64,000 nt of DNA from AG41 sp035943095 (GTDB lineage: Bacteria > Gemmatimonadota > Gemmatimonadetes > Gemmatimonadales > GWC2-71-9): the NCBI GenBank assembly GCA_035943095.1, contig DASZCN010000114.1, positions 1 through 64,000 on the forward strand, in the 5' to 3' direction. Positions 26,266 to 34,946 of the stretch are shown in pieces. Made by a program: the position numbers and the translations under genes. A model generated the notes under the pieces. The model saw nothing but the letters and a program-made list of their open reading frames with translations. It did not search any database and was not told the DNA's origin. Position 1 is the first letter of the stretch; every line of letters begins with the position of its first letter.

Positions 26266-26294
26266 AACGTATTCGGGTGGCCGAGGGTTGTCAA
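26266..26294 (-). promoter_or_regulatory. candidate nuo operon promoter
   Basis: Perfect -35 hexamer TTGACA (26294-26289), 17-bp spacer, then TACGTT (26271-26266) as a -10. The predicted start leaves a leader of about 25-30 nt before nuoA. The same -35/17/TACGTT arrangement occurs upstream of yicC. Confidence 0.55.
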
Positions 26295-26296
26295 CC
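26286..26296. promoter_or_regulatory. palindrome covering the nuo -35 box
   Basis: GGTTG-T-CAACC, an 11-bp perfect inverted repeat whose right half contains the nuo -35 hexamer. A regulator bound here would block nuo transcription and could also affect the divergent dcd. Confidence 0.35.
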
Positions 26297-26328
26297 GAAT
26301 CGAGTGGCGTAAGTGTAGACGCCGCCGA

Positions 26329-26334
26329 TATATT
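26329..26334 (+). promoter_or_regulatory. candidate -10 box for dcd
   Basis: TATATT lies 8 bp before the dcd ATG, in an otherwise GC-rich context. No good -35 is seen at 16-18 bp. If used, the transcript would start within about 2 nt of the ATG and be leaderless; there is also no Shine-Dalgarno. Confidence 0.4.
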
Positions 26335-26342
26335 GGCGCCCC

Positions 26343-26903
26343 ATGTCCATCAAGTCCGATCGCTGGATTCGACGCATGGCCACCGAGCATGCGATGATCG
26401 AGCCGTTCGCCGAGAACCAGGTCCGCGCCGGCGTCATCTCGTACGGACTCTCGTCGTACGGCTACGACATGCGCGTCGCGCCGGAGTTCAAGATCTTCAC
26501 CAACGCCCTCTCGGCCATCGTCGATCCAAAGCGGTTCGACCCGAAATCGTTCGTCGAGTTCACCGGCGATGTCTGCATCGTGCCCCCCAACTCGTTCGCG
26601 CTCGCCCGCTCCGTCGAATATTTCCGCATTCCCCGCAATGTGCTGACGCTGTGCGTCGGAAAGAGCACCTACGCCCGTTGCGGCATCATCACCAACGTGA
26701 CGCCGTTCGAGCCCGAATGGGAAGGCTTCGTCACGCTCGAGATCTCCAACACCACTCCCCTGCCCGCCCGCATCTACGCCAACGAGGGCATTGCCCAGGT
26801 CCTGTTCTTCACGGCGGACGAGGGTGATGAATGCGAAGTCAGCTATAAGGACAAGAAAGGCAAGTACCAGGCTCAGCAGGGCATCACATTGCCGAAACTA
26901 TGA
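26343..26903 (+). CDS. dcd: dCTP deaminase
   Basis: Deaminates dCTP to dUTP for thymidylate synthesis. 186 residues; GKSTYARCGI (conserved Ser/Arg), EGFVTLEISNTTPLPARIYANEG trimer-core region containing the catalytic glutamate, and C-terminal YQAQQGITLP. Divergent from nuoA. The stop overlaps the end of the convergent DUF2339 gene by 6 bp, leaving no space for a terminator. Confidence 0.95.
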   Translation: MSIKSDRWIRRMATEHAMIEPFAENQVRAGVISYGLSSYGYDMRVAPEFKIFTNALSAIVDPKRFDPKSFVEFTGDVCIVPPNSFALARSVEYFRIPRNVLTLCVGKSTYARCGIITNVTPFEPEWEGFVTLEISNTTPLPARIYANEGIAQVLFFTADEGDECEVSYKDKKGKYQAQQGITLPKL

Positions 26904-28724
26904 GCGTTCAATTCGCTGCGACGCGCTCTTGTTGTAGGCATATGCGACCGCCAAAGCGATGAGGGCGAGGGCGAAGAAGGACGCGATACGGTAGAGCGCG
27001 TTAAGGTTGGAGAGATCGTAGAGCACGATCTTGAGCCCTGTCCCTGCCGCCACCACCAGCCCCGCCGATCGGACATCTTTGCGCCGGCGCGAGAACCCGA
27101 GCCACACCAGCGCACCGGCGTACACGAGCCAAAACACGCTCAGCGCCAGGTCGGCGGCGAGCGGGGACCGTGGGGCAAAGTAGCGTTGCAGCTCGATCGA
27201 GCCGCCGACGAATACGGCGGCGGCGCACAACACCCACAGCAGCTCCGCGCTTCGTCCGGCTTTCCCCCAACCACGGGCGGCCAACACCACACCGGCGATG
27301 TACGCGTATAGCGCGAGTGCCCACCCATCGGTGAACGCCGCGGCGGCGGGCGCGCGGGACCAAAGCGCCACCCCGAACAGCCAGGGGAACGTCACGACGG
27401 CCAGTCCCAGCGCGGCCAGACGCCCGCCCGGCCGTCCGCCCCGCTGCTCGGCGACGAGGGCCGCGAGTGCCAGCGCGGTCCACCCGGCGACCACCGCGGA
27501 GGCGTCCGCCTGCACGGCGAGCGCGAACGCGGCGAGGGCGAATCCCATGATCAAATGGGGCGCGGAGCGGCGGACCCAACCGACTCCCAGGTACGCGAAG
27601 GCGAGCAACGCGGGGAGCAGGCCCGGTGTCTTGGTCATCACCGCCAGGCCACCAAGCGCGGCGAGGGCGATCAACACGAACGGATTGACCACGAACAACA
27701 CGGCTTCTTCGGCCCGGTGCACGGGGTCGTCGAGTTCCTGCCACCAAAGGAGGGTCGCCACGGCGACGGCGGCCGCGAGCGCGAGCCAGAGGCGCGGTTC
27801 CTGTCCGTGCAGCTCGGCGAGGGCGACTCCGAGCAGGATCCACGCGAGTCCGACCATGGCCAGGCGCGCTTCGGGCCAGGGGCGGCGCCGCGTCACGTGC
27901 AGGGTCAAGAGCGCGCCTGCCGCGAGGAACCAGCAGCCGAGCGGCGTTTCCAGCGCTCGGCTGGCGCCCGCCGCGGCCAAGAGAAAGTACCCGGCGAGCG
28001 CCAGGTCGAACGTCCGGCGCCAGGTCATCGTGTAGGCGAGCAGGCCCGTCCCCAGGCCGATGACCTCGAGATAGCCGAGGAACGCCTCGGGGGTAGGCGT
28101 TGGCGGAGGCAGCAGAATCGGGGCTAGGTACGCGCCCGCGAGCGCCCAGATGGCGAGCCCCTCGACCTCGTGCCGCAGCGCCAGCAGAATGACGACCACG
28201 GTGCAGGCGGCGAGCAGCAGCACGCCCAGGCGCCGCTCGATCAGGCCATATGGCCCGGCGGCAGCCCACAGGCCGAGGTAGGCGAGCCCGCCGCCGGCGC
28301 CGATCATGGCGGCGCCGTAGCGGCGCAGGCCGCGCCGGATCCGGGCCTCGCCCCACGCCGCGACGGCGACGCCCGCGATGATCGCGAGCAGCGAGCGGAC
28401 CAGCGGGGCGATCCACCCTCGATCGATAGCGTACTTGAGGAAGAACCCGGTCGCCGCCAGGAGCGCCAGGACGCCCACCACGAGCAGTCCCCGCTGGCCG
28501 AACCACTGCTCCAGATCGGGTGCCTCCACGCTCGCCCGCGGGGCCTCGGGTCGTGGGCTGGGAAGGGGGGAAGACCTGACGGGTGTGGCGAGTGCCGGCG
28601 CGGCTGGAGGCGCCGCGCGCAGCTCTTGCGCGGCGCCGGTCGGGAGCAGGCGCCGCATCATCTGTTCCAGGACTTCGACGCGCCGCTCTAGGCGCTGCAG
28701 CGCGTCGCGCTGCTCGTCGCTCAC
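26898..28724 (-). CDS. DUF2339 family polytopic membrane protein
   Basis: 608 residues. A short coiled-coil-like N-terminus (LERRVEVLEQMMRRL) and a Pro/Ala-rich linker lead to the family motif LEQWFGQRGLLVVGVLALL, then about 18 hydrophobic helices. Function is unknown for the family. GTG 28724 overlaps the stop of the upstream membrane gene (GTGA). The first 36 codons of the longer frame are Arg/His-rich shadow. Confidence 0.85.
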   Translation of the reverse strand: MSDEQRDALQRLERRVEVLEQMMRRLLPTGAAQELRAAPPAAPALATPVRSSPLPSPRPEAPRASVEAPDLEQWFGQRGLLVVGVLALLAATGFFLKYAIDRGWIAPLVRSLLAIIAGVAVAAWGEARIRRGLRRYGAAMIGAGGGLAYLGLWAAAGPYGLIERRLGVLLLAACTVVVILLALRHEVEGLAIWALAGAYLAPILLPPPTPTPEAFLGYLEVIGLGTGLLAYTMTWRRTFDLALAGYFLLAAAGASRALETPLGCWFLAAGALLTLHVTRRRPWPEARLAMVGLAWILLGVALAELHGQEPRLWLALAAAVAVATLLWWQELDDPVHRAEEAVLFVVNPFVLIALAALGGLAVMTKTPGLLPALLAFAYLGVGWVRRSAPHLIMGFALAAFALAVQADASAVVAGWTALALAALVAEQRGGRPGGRLAALGLAVVTFPWLFGVALWSRAPAAAAFTDGWALALYAYIAGVVLAARGWGKAGRSAELLWVLCAAAVFVGGSIELQRYFAPRSPLAADLALSVFWLVYAGALVWLGFSRRRKDVRSAGLVVAAGTGLKIVLYDLSNLNALYRIASFFALALIALAVAYAYNKSASQRIERS

Positions 28725-29170
28725 GAGGTGGGGGAAGCGGGGGCGCCGGGGGGGGCGAGCGTGGCCGGGCGCGAGCCGAGGATAGTGATGCCGAGCGTGA
28801 CGACCGCGAGGATCACCAGATCGGGCACCCACCCGAGCTCGGTGCGCGGCACGGCCATCTGAAGGAAGAGCATGACGAAGTCGAACAGTCCGACCAGAAG
28901 GCCCAACAGGACGGTGGCATGGAGCGACCGTCCCAATTGGGCGAGCACGCTGCCGCTGACGAGGGCCACCGCCCCTTGCCCCGCCGCGATCATCAGGGCC
29001 GTCACCACGTCGTCGAACAGGATACGCCAGAAGTCATGCGGCCCGGCGTGGTAACTGAAGAACGCCGTGTGAATGACCGACACCGCGACCCCTGCGAATG
29101 CGGCGCACAGCGCGGCCCACAGGGCGTAGCCGATCACGATCTTGATTCTGTCGCCCGTATCGCCAGTCAA
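28721..29170 (-). CDS. small membrane protein of unknown function
   Basis: About 149 residues with four hydrophobic segments: two early, one in the middle (LHATVLLGLLVGLFDFVMLF) and one near the C-terminus. I do not recognise a family. I chose TTG 29170 because GAGGAG lies just upstream; TTG 29212 or GTG 29209 would add a non-hydrophobic N-terminus. It sits between the M28 peptidase and the DUF2339 gene and is coupled to the latter by a 4-bp overlap. Confidence 0.6.
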   Translation of the reverse strand: MTGDTGDRIKIVIGYALWAALCAAFAGVAVSVIHTAFFSYHAGPHDFWRILFDDVVTALMIAAGQGAVALVSGSVLAQLGRSLHATVLLGLLVGLFDFVMLFLQMAVPRTELGWVPDLVILAVVTLGITILGSRPATLAPPGAPASPTS

Positions 29171-29241
29171 GCACTCCTCGCTTCCTGCCGTCCCAGGGGC
29201 ACGCGGCACCAAATGTGGCCGGTCGCGCCCGCCCTCGCCAG

Positions 29242-31290
29242 TCAGCGCAGGGCGGCCGCCGCTTGCTCGAGGGCGCCGCGGGCATCATCCACCCTGGCGG
29301 CGAGATCGGCGAGCTCGCGCTGGGTCGTCGGGGCGTCGGCGTAGCGGATCGCTTCGTTCACCGAGGGAAACGCCATCGTGGCGTATCCGTTGTCGACGTC
29401 GGATGCGAATTGGAGGCTCGTGTACCAGGGCCGACTCACCAGGCCTTGCCGGCGGGTGAGGCGGCGCTCCACCTGCATTAGGGCCGCGTTCACCGCCTGG
29501 AGCCGCGAAGCGTCCACGCTGCGCGCGCTGTCACGGGCCGCGGCGAACGCGCGGGCGGAGACGGTGAATCGCTCCAGCGCATCGCGCAACCCCGTGGTGG
29601 TCACGCTCCAGCCGCGCTTCGCGATCCCCGAGTCGAGCTGCGCGACCAGACGGGTTAGCTCCGTGCCGAAGGCTTCGTAGTCGAGGGGCAGCACATCGCT
29701 GTTCGCGAGCCGCGCCGCGAGCAGGGCGACGAGACGCGCGGTGGCCTGGTGCGCCCGGTAGCCGGGATCGCCGAAGGTTGTCATCCAGTGGTAGGAGTCG
29801 TACATGGAGTGATACACGCCGCTCGGCCCCTCGAATCCGACCTCCGCGGCTGGGATGCCGAGGTGGTGGTAGAACCCCGCGAAGTCGGACCCGCCGCCGA
29901 GATTCGCGAGCGTGAGCGCCGCCGTGTCGCCGTGGACCCGCTCGAGCCACATCGCGCGGACGCTGCCCCGTCCGGACGGATCGGGCACCAGACCGGTGAC
30001 GTCCCGGATCAGCGGCTTGAGCGACGGTGAGCCGCTCCCGGCAAAGCGGGGGCCCTGCGTGACGTCATCCGCGTTGAGATAGGCGACCGCGTGTCCGGCA
30101 AGCGAGTCGGCCATCTCCTCCACCCACTCCGTAGACCCGATCAGCCCCCACTCCTCCGCGTCCCACGTGGCGAAGATCACCGTGCGCGCCGGGCGCATTC
30201 CCGCGCGAGCCAGCTCGGCGAATGCGCGAGCGGTCTCGAGCACCGTGACGGTGCCGCTGATGTTGTCGGCCGCTCCGGGACTCCAGGCGTCGCGATGCGC
30301 GCCGATGACCACCCACTCGTCTGGATAGCGCGCTCCGCGTACCATGGCGAATGTGTCCCAGATGGGGTGCATCGCGCGGGCACCGCGCTCTGTCTTGACG
30401 TGCAGCCGGGCGCGCACGGGACCCGGACCCAGGTGATAGCGAAACGGCAGGGCGCCCTGCCACGGCTGGGGCACGGACGCGCCGCCCAGACGCTCGAGGA
30501 AGCGCCGCGCGTTGCCATAACTCATGGGAATGACGGGAATGCGGGGGATCGGCAGCGAATCCTCCGGCACGCGGTGCGCGCCCGGGAGCGAAGCGTACCC
30601 GGGGGTCGTCGGATCGCCGTTCGTATTCATCATGCTGCCACGTTGGATTCCGCCCCACGGCCGCATCGGACCGCGTGGGTAGATGTCGCCGCGGGCGTAC
30701 CCGTCGTCTTGAGGATCGGAGTAGATGATGAGCCCGACCGCGCCGTGCTTCTCGGCCTCGCGTGCCTTGATGCCGCGGAACGAGCGACCGTAGCGCGCGA
30801 TGGCGATCTTCCCCCGAACGCTCGTCCCGAGCGAATCGAGGGTCTGGTAGTCCTCGATCAAGCCGTAGTCGACGTATACGAGGTCCGCGGTCACGTCGCC
30901 GTCGCCGCTGTAGCCGCTGAAGGCGGGGACCTGGGGCCCAGCGCTCGTCGGATCCCCCGGCACGGCCGGCTCTCGAAGCGCCAGCGCCGCGGCTCGGCCA
31001 CGGGCCGGGATCACCCAGACGGCGACGCTGTCCGGGTGTGGGATGTAGACCGTATACTCTTTGGTCCAGGCTTCGAGGCCCCAGGTCCGGAGCTTGCCGA
31101 TCACGTAGTCTCGCGTCATGGCTTGCGCGGGCGTGCCGGCGACGTGTGGAACGCGTGTCAGATCGTAGGTCATGAGGCGCGTGCGTGCCGTGTCGGGGAC
31201 GGCGAGCAGCCGCTCTTCGAAGCTGTGCTGAGCCGCGGCGGCGACGGCGCGGACCGAAGCCAGTACCAGGAGGACGACGATGGTTCGCAC
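29242..31290 (-). CDS. secreted M28 metallopeptidase, glutamate-carboxypeptidase-II-like
   Basis: 682 residues. A signal peptide (about 1-20, ending ASVRAVAAAAQ) indicates export. Order: protease-associated domain (about 110-250), M28 zinc peptidase (about 310-540), and a C-terminal dimerisation-like helical domain. Zinc ligands and catalytic residues are visible in GAHRDAW (His, Asp), TWDAEEWGL (tandem Glu), YLNADD (Asp) and the late SMYDSYHWM (His). Likely trims peptides or glutamyl compounds outside the cytoplasm. GTG start, no clear Shine-Dalgarno. Confidence 0.88.
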   Translation of the reverse strand: MRTIVVLLVLASVRAVAAAAQHSFEERLLAVPDTARTRLMTYDLTRVPHVAGTPAQAMTRDYVIGKLRTWGLEAWTKEYTVYIPHPDSVAVWVIPARGRAAALALREPAVPGDPTSAGPQVPAFSGYSGDGDVTADLVYVDYGLIEDYQTLDSLGTSVRGKIAIARYGRSFRGIKAREAEKHGAVGLIIYSDPQDDGYARGDIYPRGPMRPWGGIQRGSMMNTNGDPTTPGYASLPGAHRVPEDSLPIPRIPVIPMSYGNARRFLERLGGASVPQPWQGALPFRYHLGPGPVRARLHVKTERGARAMHPIWDTFAMVRGARYPDEWVVIGAHRDAWSPGAADNISGTVTVLETARAFAELARAGMRPARTVIFATWDAEEWGLIGSTEWVEEMADSLAGHAVAYLNADDVTQGPRFAGSGSPSLKPLIRDVTGLVPDPSGRGSVRAMWLERVHGDTAALTLANLGGGSDFAGFYHHLGIPAAEVGFEGPSGVYHSMYDSYHWMTTFGDPGYRAHQATARLVALLAARLANSDVLPLDYEAFGTELTRLVAQLDSGIAKRGWSVTTTGLRDALERFTVSARAFAAARDSARSVDASRLQAVNAALMQVERRLTRRQGLVSRPWYTSLQFASDVDNGYATMAFPSVNEAIRYADAPTTQRELADLAARVDDARGALEQAAAALR

Positions 31291-31331
31291 GTTGGTCGGT
31301 CCGGATGAGTGTTGAAGATCGAAGGAGTGTT

Positions 31332-31379
31332 ATGTTAACGACTACGCTACCGCTACGCTTGCGAGCGCGCTCGCGTTGA
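31332..31379 (+). CDS. possible 15-residue leader peptide coupled to the histidine kinase
   Basis: ATG 31332 follows a strong Shine-Dalgarno, GAAGGAG at 31321-31327. The frame encodes MLTTTLPLRLRARSR and stops at TGA 31377-31379, which overlaps the kinase TTG start as TTGA. The kinase itself has no ribosome site, so ribosomes finishing the leader could reinitiate on it. The peptide is Leu/Arg-rich. Existence is inferred from signals only. Confidence 0.4.
   Translation: MLTTTLPLRLRARSR
31361..31374. promoter_or_regulatory. 14-bp perfect palindrome before the kinase start
   Basis: A perfect self-complementary 14-mer (GCGAGCGCGCTCGC) lies inside the leader frame, ending 1 bp before the kinase TTG. 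In RNA it could pair with a second copy or fold weakly. It may hinder direct initiation at the TTG. Confidence 0.35.
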
Positions 31380-33289
31380 AGAGATCACTCAGCCTGCGCG
31401 CCACGCTGCTCGCCGTCGCCCTGGCGGCGGGCGCATACACCGCGGCGCTCCCGGTCTACCTGTATTTCCGCGTGAGCCGGCCGGCACTTGCGCTCGGCGC
31501 CGCCACCGAGACCATCACGATGGTGGGCGAGAACCTGGCGCGGCGCGACAGCGCGCTCGACCAAGTCCTGGTCATCGTCCGTCTCCTGGGCCGCCGCTCG
31601 TCGCCCCGCGCCGACTCCCTCGCCCTCGTCCATCGGCTGCTGACCATCGGTCGGACTCCCCTGACGCTGGCTGCCGACGCCCCCATCCCCGGCGCGCTGC
31701 GCGCCCAAGTCGTCAGCGCCGACGGCGCACTGTCCAGGAACGGAAGCGCCCTGGCGGAGGCCGTCAGCGGGATCGAGCAAGGGCGTCGCGCGAACGTTGC
31801 CACGCGGCTCCCCGCGCTCGAGGACCTTGCCCAGGTCGTCAACGATCGCATGGCAGCCGGCGCACGGATCGCACGGGCCCACCTGCTCGAGCGCCAACGG
31901 GCCCTGCAGGCCGCGACGAGCGAGGTGCGCCGTGACACGGGGCTGTGGATCGTGGTGGGAATTCTCTGGATTCCGCTGCTGGTACTGGTATTGCGGCGCC
32001 GCGTTTCGGAGCCGCTGCACGCGCTCGAAACGGGCCTGGGGCGCGTGGCCGACGGGGACCTGACGGTCGCCGTCCCGACGCTCGGGGCCGACGAAATCGG
32101 GCGGCTGGCCGAGCACTTCAATACAATGACTCGGGTGCTGCGGGATCGTGCCGAAGAGCAAGGACGCTTCGCCGCTGCGGGCGAGCTGCTCGCGGGCGTC
32201 GCGCACGAAGTGAACAACCCACTCATGGCGATCGCGGCGCACGCGGAAAACCGCCTCGCCGACGCGGGCCTCCAGGGTGAGCAGCGGAATGAAATGGCGC
32301 AGATCCTGAGGCAGGCGCGGCGCGCCACGAAGCTCCTGCGGGGATTGCTGCGGTTCGTGCGCGCCACGGAGCGCGAAGTCACACGCGTCAATCTGAACGA
32401 TGTCGTGCGCGGCGCACTGGATCTCGTGTCCTTCCGGTTTGGCGTGGACGAGATCGTGGTAGGCGGGCACTTGGACCCGAACCTGCCCCCGGTGAACGGC
32501 GACGCCATCAAGCTCGAGCAGGTCGTCGTCAATCTCTTATCGAATGCGATCGACGCCCTGCATGCCCTGAAGCCGCCGCGGCACCTCTCCGTGGACTCGT
32601 GGGTCGAAAACGCGCGGGTGTCGGTGGCGGTCACCGACAACGGGAGAGGTGTGGCGCCCGAGATTAGGGCGCGGCTGTTCCGTCCGTTCGCGACCACGAA
32701 GGGCCGTCGGGGGACCGGGCTCGGCCTCTACATCTCACGCCAGATCGCGCGCGAAGCAGGCGGTGAGCTCGTCCTGGCCACCTCGCCGGAGAGCGGCGCC
32801 CGGTTCGTGCTCACTCTCCCGGTCGCTGAAACCGCGGTCGCGACGGGAAGTCCCCTGCCCGCTCCTACGGACGGCGGACCCCGCGAGCCGGCTCGCTCGG
32901 CGCCGTCCCTCGCCGGTGTGCGGGTGCTGATCGTGGAAGACGAAGAGCCCGTGCGCCGTCCGATGATTCGGTATCTGACACGCAGGGGCGCCCAAGTCGT
33001 GGAGGCTGGCGACGGCGTGGCGGCCCTCACCCTGTTGCGCGAGCGGTCGGCCGACGTGATCCTGGCCGACCTGCGGATGCCCCGTATGGGCGGCATGGAG
33101 TTGTACGCGCAGCTCGAAGAGGAGCGGCCGGAGCTCGCGGCTCGCGTGCTCTTCCTGTCCGGCGATGTCTCCCAGCTCGCGGAGCCCGGGAACACCCCGG
33201 TGCCGCGGGAGCGTGTCCTCGTGAAGCCGGTCGAGCTTGCCGAGCTGGAGCGACGGATCCTCGAGTTCGTGAGCACGGCGGGAGCGTGA
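31376..33289 (+). CDS. hybrid sensor histidine kinase with C-terminal receiver
   Basis: 637 residues. TM1 (about 8-30), an extracytoplasmic sensor of about 155 residues with no recognised fold, TM2 (188-207), HAMP (208-260), HisKA with the phospho-acceptor in GVAHEVNNPL (His277), HATPase with N-box NLLSNAIDAL and G-boxes DNGRG and GTGLGL, then a receiver domain with VILADLRMPRMG (Asp565) and LVKPVE lysine. No DNA-binding response regulator is adjacent, so the output partner is elsewhere. TTG start, overlapping the leader stop. Confidence 0.9.
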   Translation: MKRSLSLRATLLAVALAAGAYTAALPVYLYFRVSRPALALGAATETITMVGENLARRDSALDQVLVIVRLLGRRSSPRADSLALVHRLLTIGRTPLTLAADAPIPGALRAQVVSADGALSRNGSALAEAVSGIEQGRRANVATRLPALEDLAQVVNDRMAAGARIARAHLLERQRALQAATSEVRRDTGLWIVVGILWIPLLVLVLRRRVSEPLHALETGLGRVADGDLTVAVPTLGADEIGRLAEHFNTMTRVLRDRAEEQGRFAAAGELLAGVAHEVNNPLMAIAAHAENRLADAGLQGEQRNEMAQILRQARRATKLLRGLLRFVRATEREVTRVNLNDVVRGALDLVSFRFGVDEIVVGGHLDPNLPPVNGDAIKLEQVVVNLLSNAIDALHALKPPRHLSVDSWVENARVSVAVTDNGRGVAPEIRARLFRPFATTKGRRGTGLGLYISRQIAREAGGELVLATSPESGARFVLTLPVAETAVATGSPLPAPTDGGPREPARSAPSLAGVRVLIVEDEEPVRRPMIRYLTRRGAQVVEAGDGVAALTLLRERSADVILADLRMPRMGGMELYAQLEEERPELAARVLFLSGDVSQLAEPGNTPVPRERVLVKPVELAELERRILEFVSTAGA

Positions 33290-33326
33290 TGCTAGCCCGG
33301 CGTCAAGCCGGGAGCTATGATGGAGT

Positions 33327-33599
33327 ATGCTGGTCGTGGTGGTCCTGCTCGTCACGGTGGCGATGCGGGTTGCGATCGTCGCCGCGGTCACCTACCTCCT
33401 CCTGCCGCGGGGTCCGGTGTGCCCGCATTGCGGCATCGAGATGGCGGCCCTCGAGAATCGGTTCCTCGACCACTGGCTTCCGGCCCTGCAGCGCCGCTGG
33501 TGCCTCGAATGCGGTTGGGATGGTGTGGTGCGCCGCGTGCGGCGGGCGCCGACGCGGACCCCGACCCGCCGGTCGTCCCCCCGGCCGACCCTGTCCTGA
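33327..33599 (+). CDS. small membrane-anchored zinc-ribbon protein
   Basis: 90 residues: an N-terminal membrane helix (about 2-26), then two CxxC pairs, Cys32/Cys35 and Cys59/Cys62, spaced like a zinc ribbon, and an Arg/Thr/Pro-rich tail. No family recognised. ATG 33327 is in the only frame that gives this pattern; another ATG at 33317 opens a different, featureless frame. Its stop abuts the stop of the convergent ndh gene within TGATCA. Confidence 0.6.
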   Translation: MLVVVVLLVTVAMRVAIVAAVTYLLLPRGPVCPHCGIEMAALENRFLDHWLPALQRRWCLECGWDGVVRRVRRAPTRTPTRRSSPRPTLS

Positions 33600-34922
33600 T
33601 CAGTCCATCGTCGTGATGAGTCGCGCCGCCCGCTCGTAAAAGAAGTAGTCCCACGCCCAGTTCAGCAGCACGAACAGCTTGTTGCGGAAGCCGATCAGCT
33701 GGATGATGTGCACCACCAGCCACACTACCCAAGCGGGGAACCCGGTGAACCCGATCCCGTGGATGTAGGCGACGGCCGCATTCCGGCCGATCGTCGCGAG
33801 CGACCCGGGATCGCGGTAACGGAACGCCGTGGGCGCCTCTCCGGCCACCCGCCGGCGGATGTTCTGCGCTGCTGTCTCCGCCATCTGGATCGCCACCGGG
33901 GCCATCATCGGCAACGGCTCCCCGCCCGCTTCGAGGTAGGCCGCGTCCCCGATGACGTACACGCCGTCGTGCCCGCCCCCTGCGACTTCGAGCGTCTCGC
34001 TCACAGGGATCCGCCCTTGGCGACCCGTCGGTAAGCCGAGCTGCGTTGTCAGGTGCGCGGCCTTGACGCCGGCCGCCCAGATGAGCGTGCCTGCCGGAAT
34101 GACCTCCCCGCTCTTCAAGACCACGCGGCTGCCGTCATAATCCTCGACCGTCGCGCCGAAGCGGACTTCCACATGCTTGCGCCAGAGCGTCTCTGCCGCG
34201 GCATCACGCAACCGGGCGGGCATCGGGCCGAGCAAGCGATCGGTCGCCTCGACGAGCAGCACGCGGACGTCCTTGAAGTTGAGCCGCGGATAGTCCTTCA
34301 CCAATACCAACCGGATCAGCTCGGAGAGCGCCCCGGCCATTTCGACACCGGTCGGTCCCCCGCCCACCACCACGAACGTCAACTCAGCGCGACGGCGCTC
34401 GGGATCGGGCTCGAGCATGGCGCGCTCGAACGCCCGCAGCACGTGGTTCCGGATGCGGATCGCTTCGGGCACGTCCTTCAGACCAAATCCGTGCTCCGGC
34501 ACGCCGGTGTGGCCGAAGTAGTTCGTCTCTCCACCCACGGCGAGGATCAAGTAGTCATAGCCGATCGGCCCGTCCGTGGTGATCAATCGTTTGGCGCCGG
34601 ACTCGAGGCCCGTCACTTCGGTCATGCGAAACTCAAAATTCTTCTGGCGACGCAGTATGGCGCGGACCGGCCGCGCGATCTGCTCGGGCTCGAGCCCGGC
34701 GGTGGCCACTTGGTAGAGGAGCGGTTGGAACAGGTGGTAGTTGCGCCGGTCCACGAGCACGACGTCCACCGGCGCCTTGCGCAACGCACGCACCGCGCGC
34801 AACCCGCCGAACCCCGCACCCACAATCACGACGGTGGGTCGACCCGCCGGCGCGCGTCCCGCGACGCGCGCGTCGTGGCCGAGATCAGCCTGGGGCCGGG
34901 TAGCGGTTCGGACGTCGGTCAT
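33600..34922 (-). CDS. ndh: type II NADH dehydrogenase (NDH-2)
   Basis: Non-pumping NADH:quinone oxidoreductase, 440 residues. The FAD motif VVIVGAGFGGLRAV follows a 29-residue polar tail; the NADH motif is VVVGGGPTGVEMAG; the second FAD contact is VYVIGDAAYL. The C-terminus has the amphipathic and hydrophobic stretches expected for membrane attachment. It gives an uncoupled alternative to the complex I encoded nearby. Confidence 0.92.
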   Translation of the reverse strand: MTDVRTATRPQADLGHDARVAGRAPAGRPTVVIVGAGFGGLRAVRALRKAPVDVVLVDRRNYHLFQPLLYQVATAGLEPEQIARPVRAILRRQKNFEFRMTEVTGLESGAKRLITTDGPIGYDYLILAVGGETNYFGHTGVPEHGFGLKDVPEAIRIRNHVLRAFERAMLEPDPERRRAELTFVVVGGGPTGVEMAGALSELIRLVLVKDYPRLNFKDVRVLLVEATDRLLGPMPARLRDAAAETLWRKHVEVRFGATVEDYDGSRVVLKSGEVIPAGTLIWAAGVKAAHLTTQLGLPTGRQGRIPVSETLEVAGGGHDGVYVIGDAAYLEAGGEPLPMMAPVAIQMAETAAQNIRRRVAGEAPTAFRYRDPGSLATIGRNAAVAYIHGIGFTGFPAWVVWLVVHIIQLIGFRNKLFVLLNWAWDYFFYERAARLITTMD

Positions 34923-34946
34923 GGCGCGTGTCTCTGACGCGGCAAC

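Noticed and set aside
26288..26316. TTGTCA-based plus-strand promoter for dcd
   Set aside because: No acceptable -10 at 16-18 bp (only AAGTGT); the TATATT near the ATG is a better candidate.
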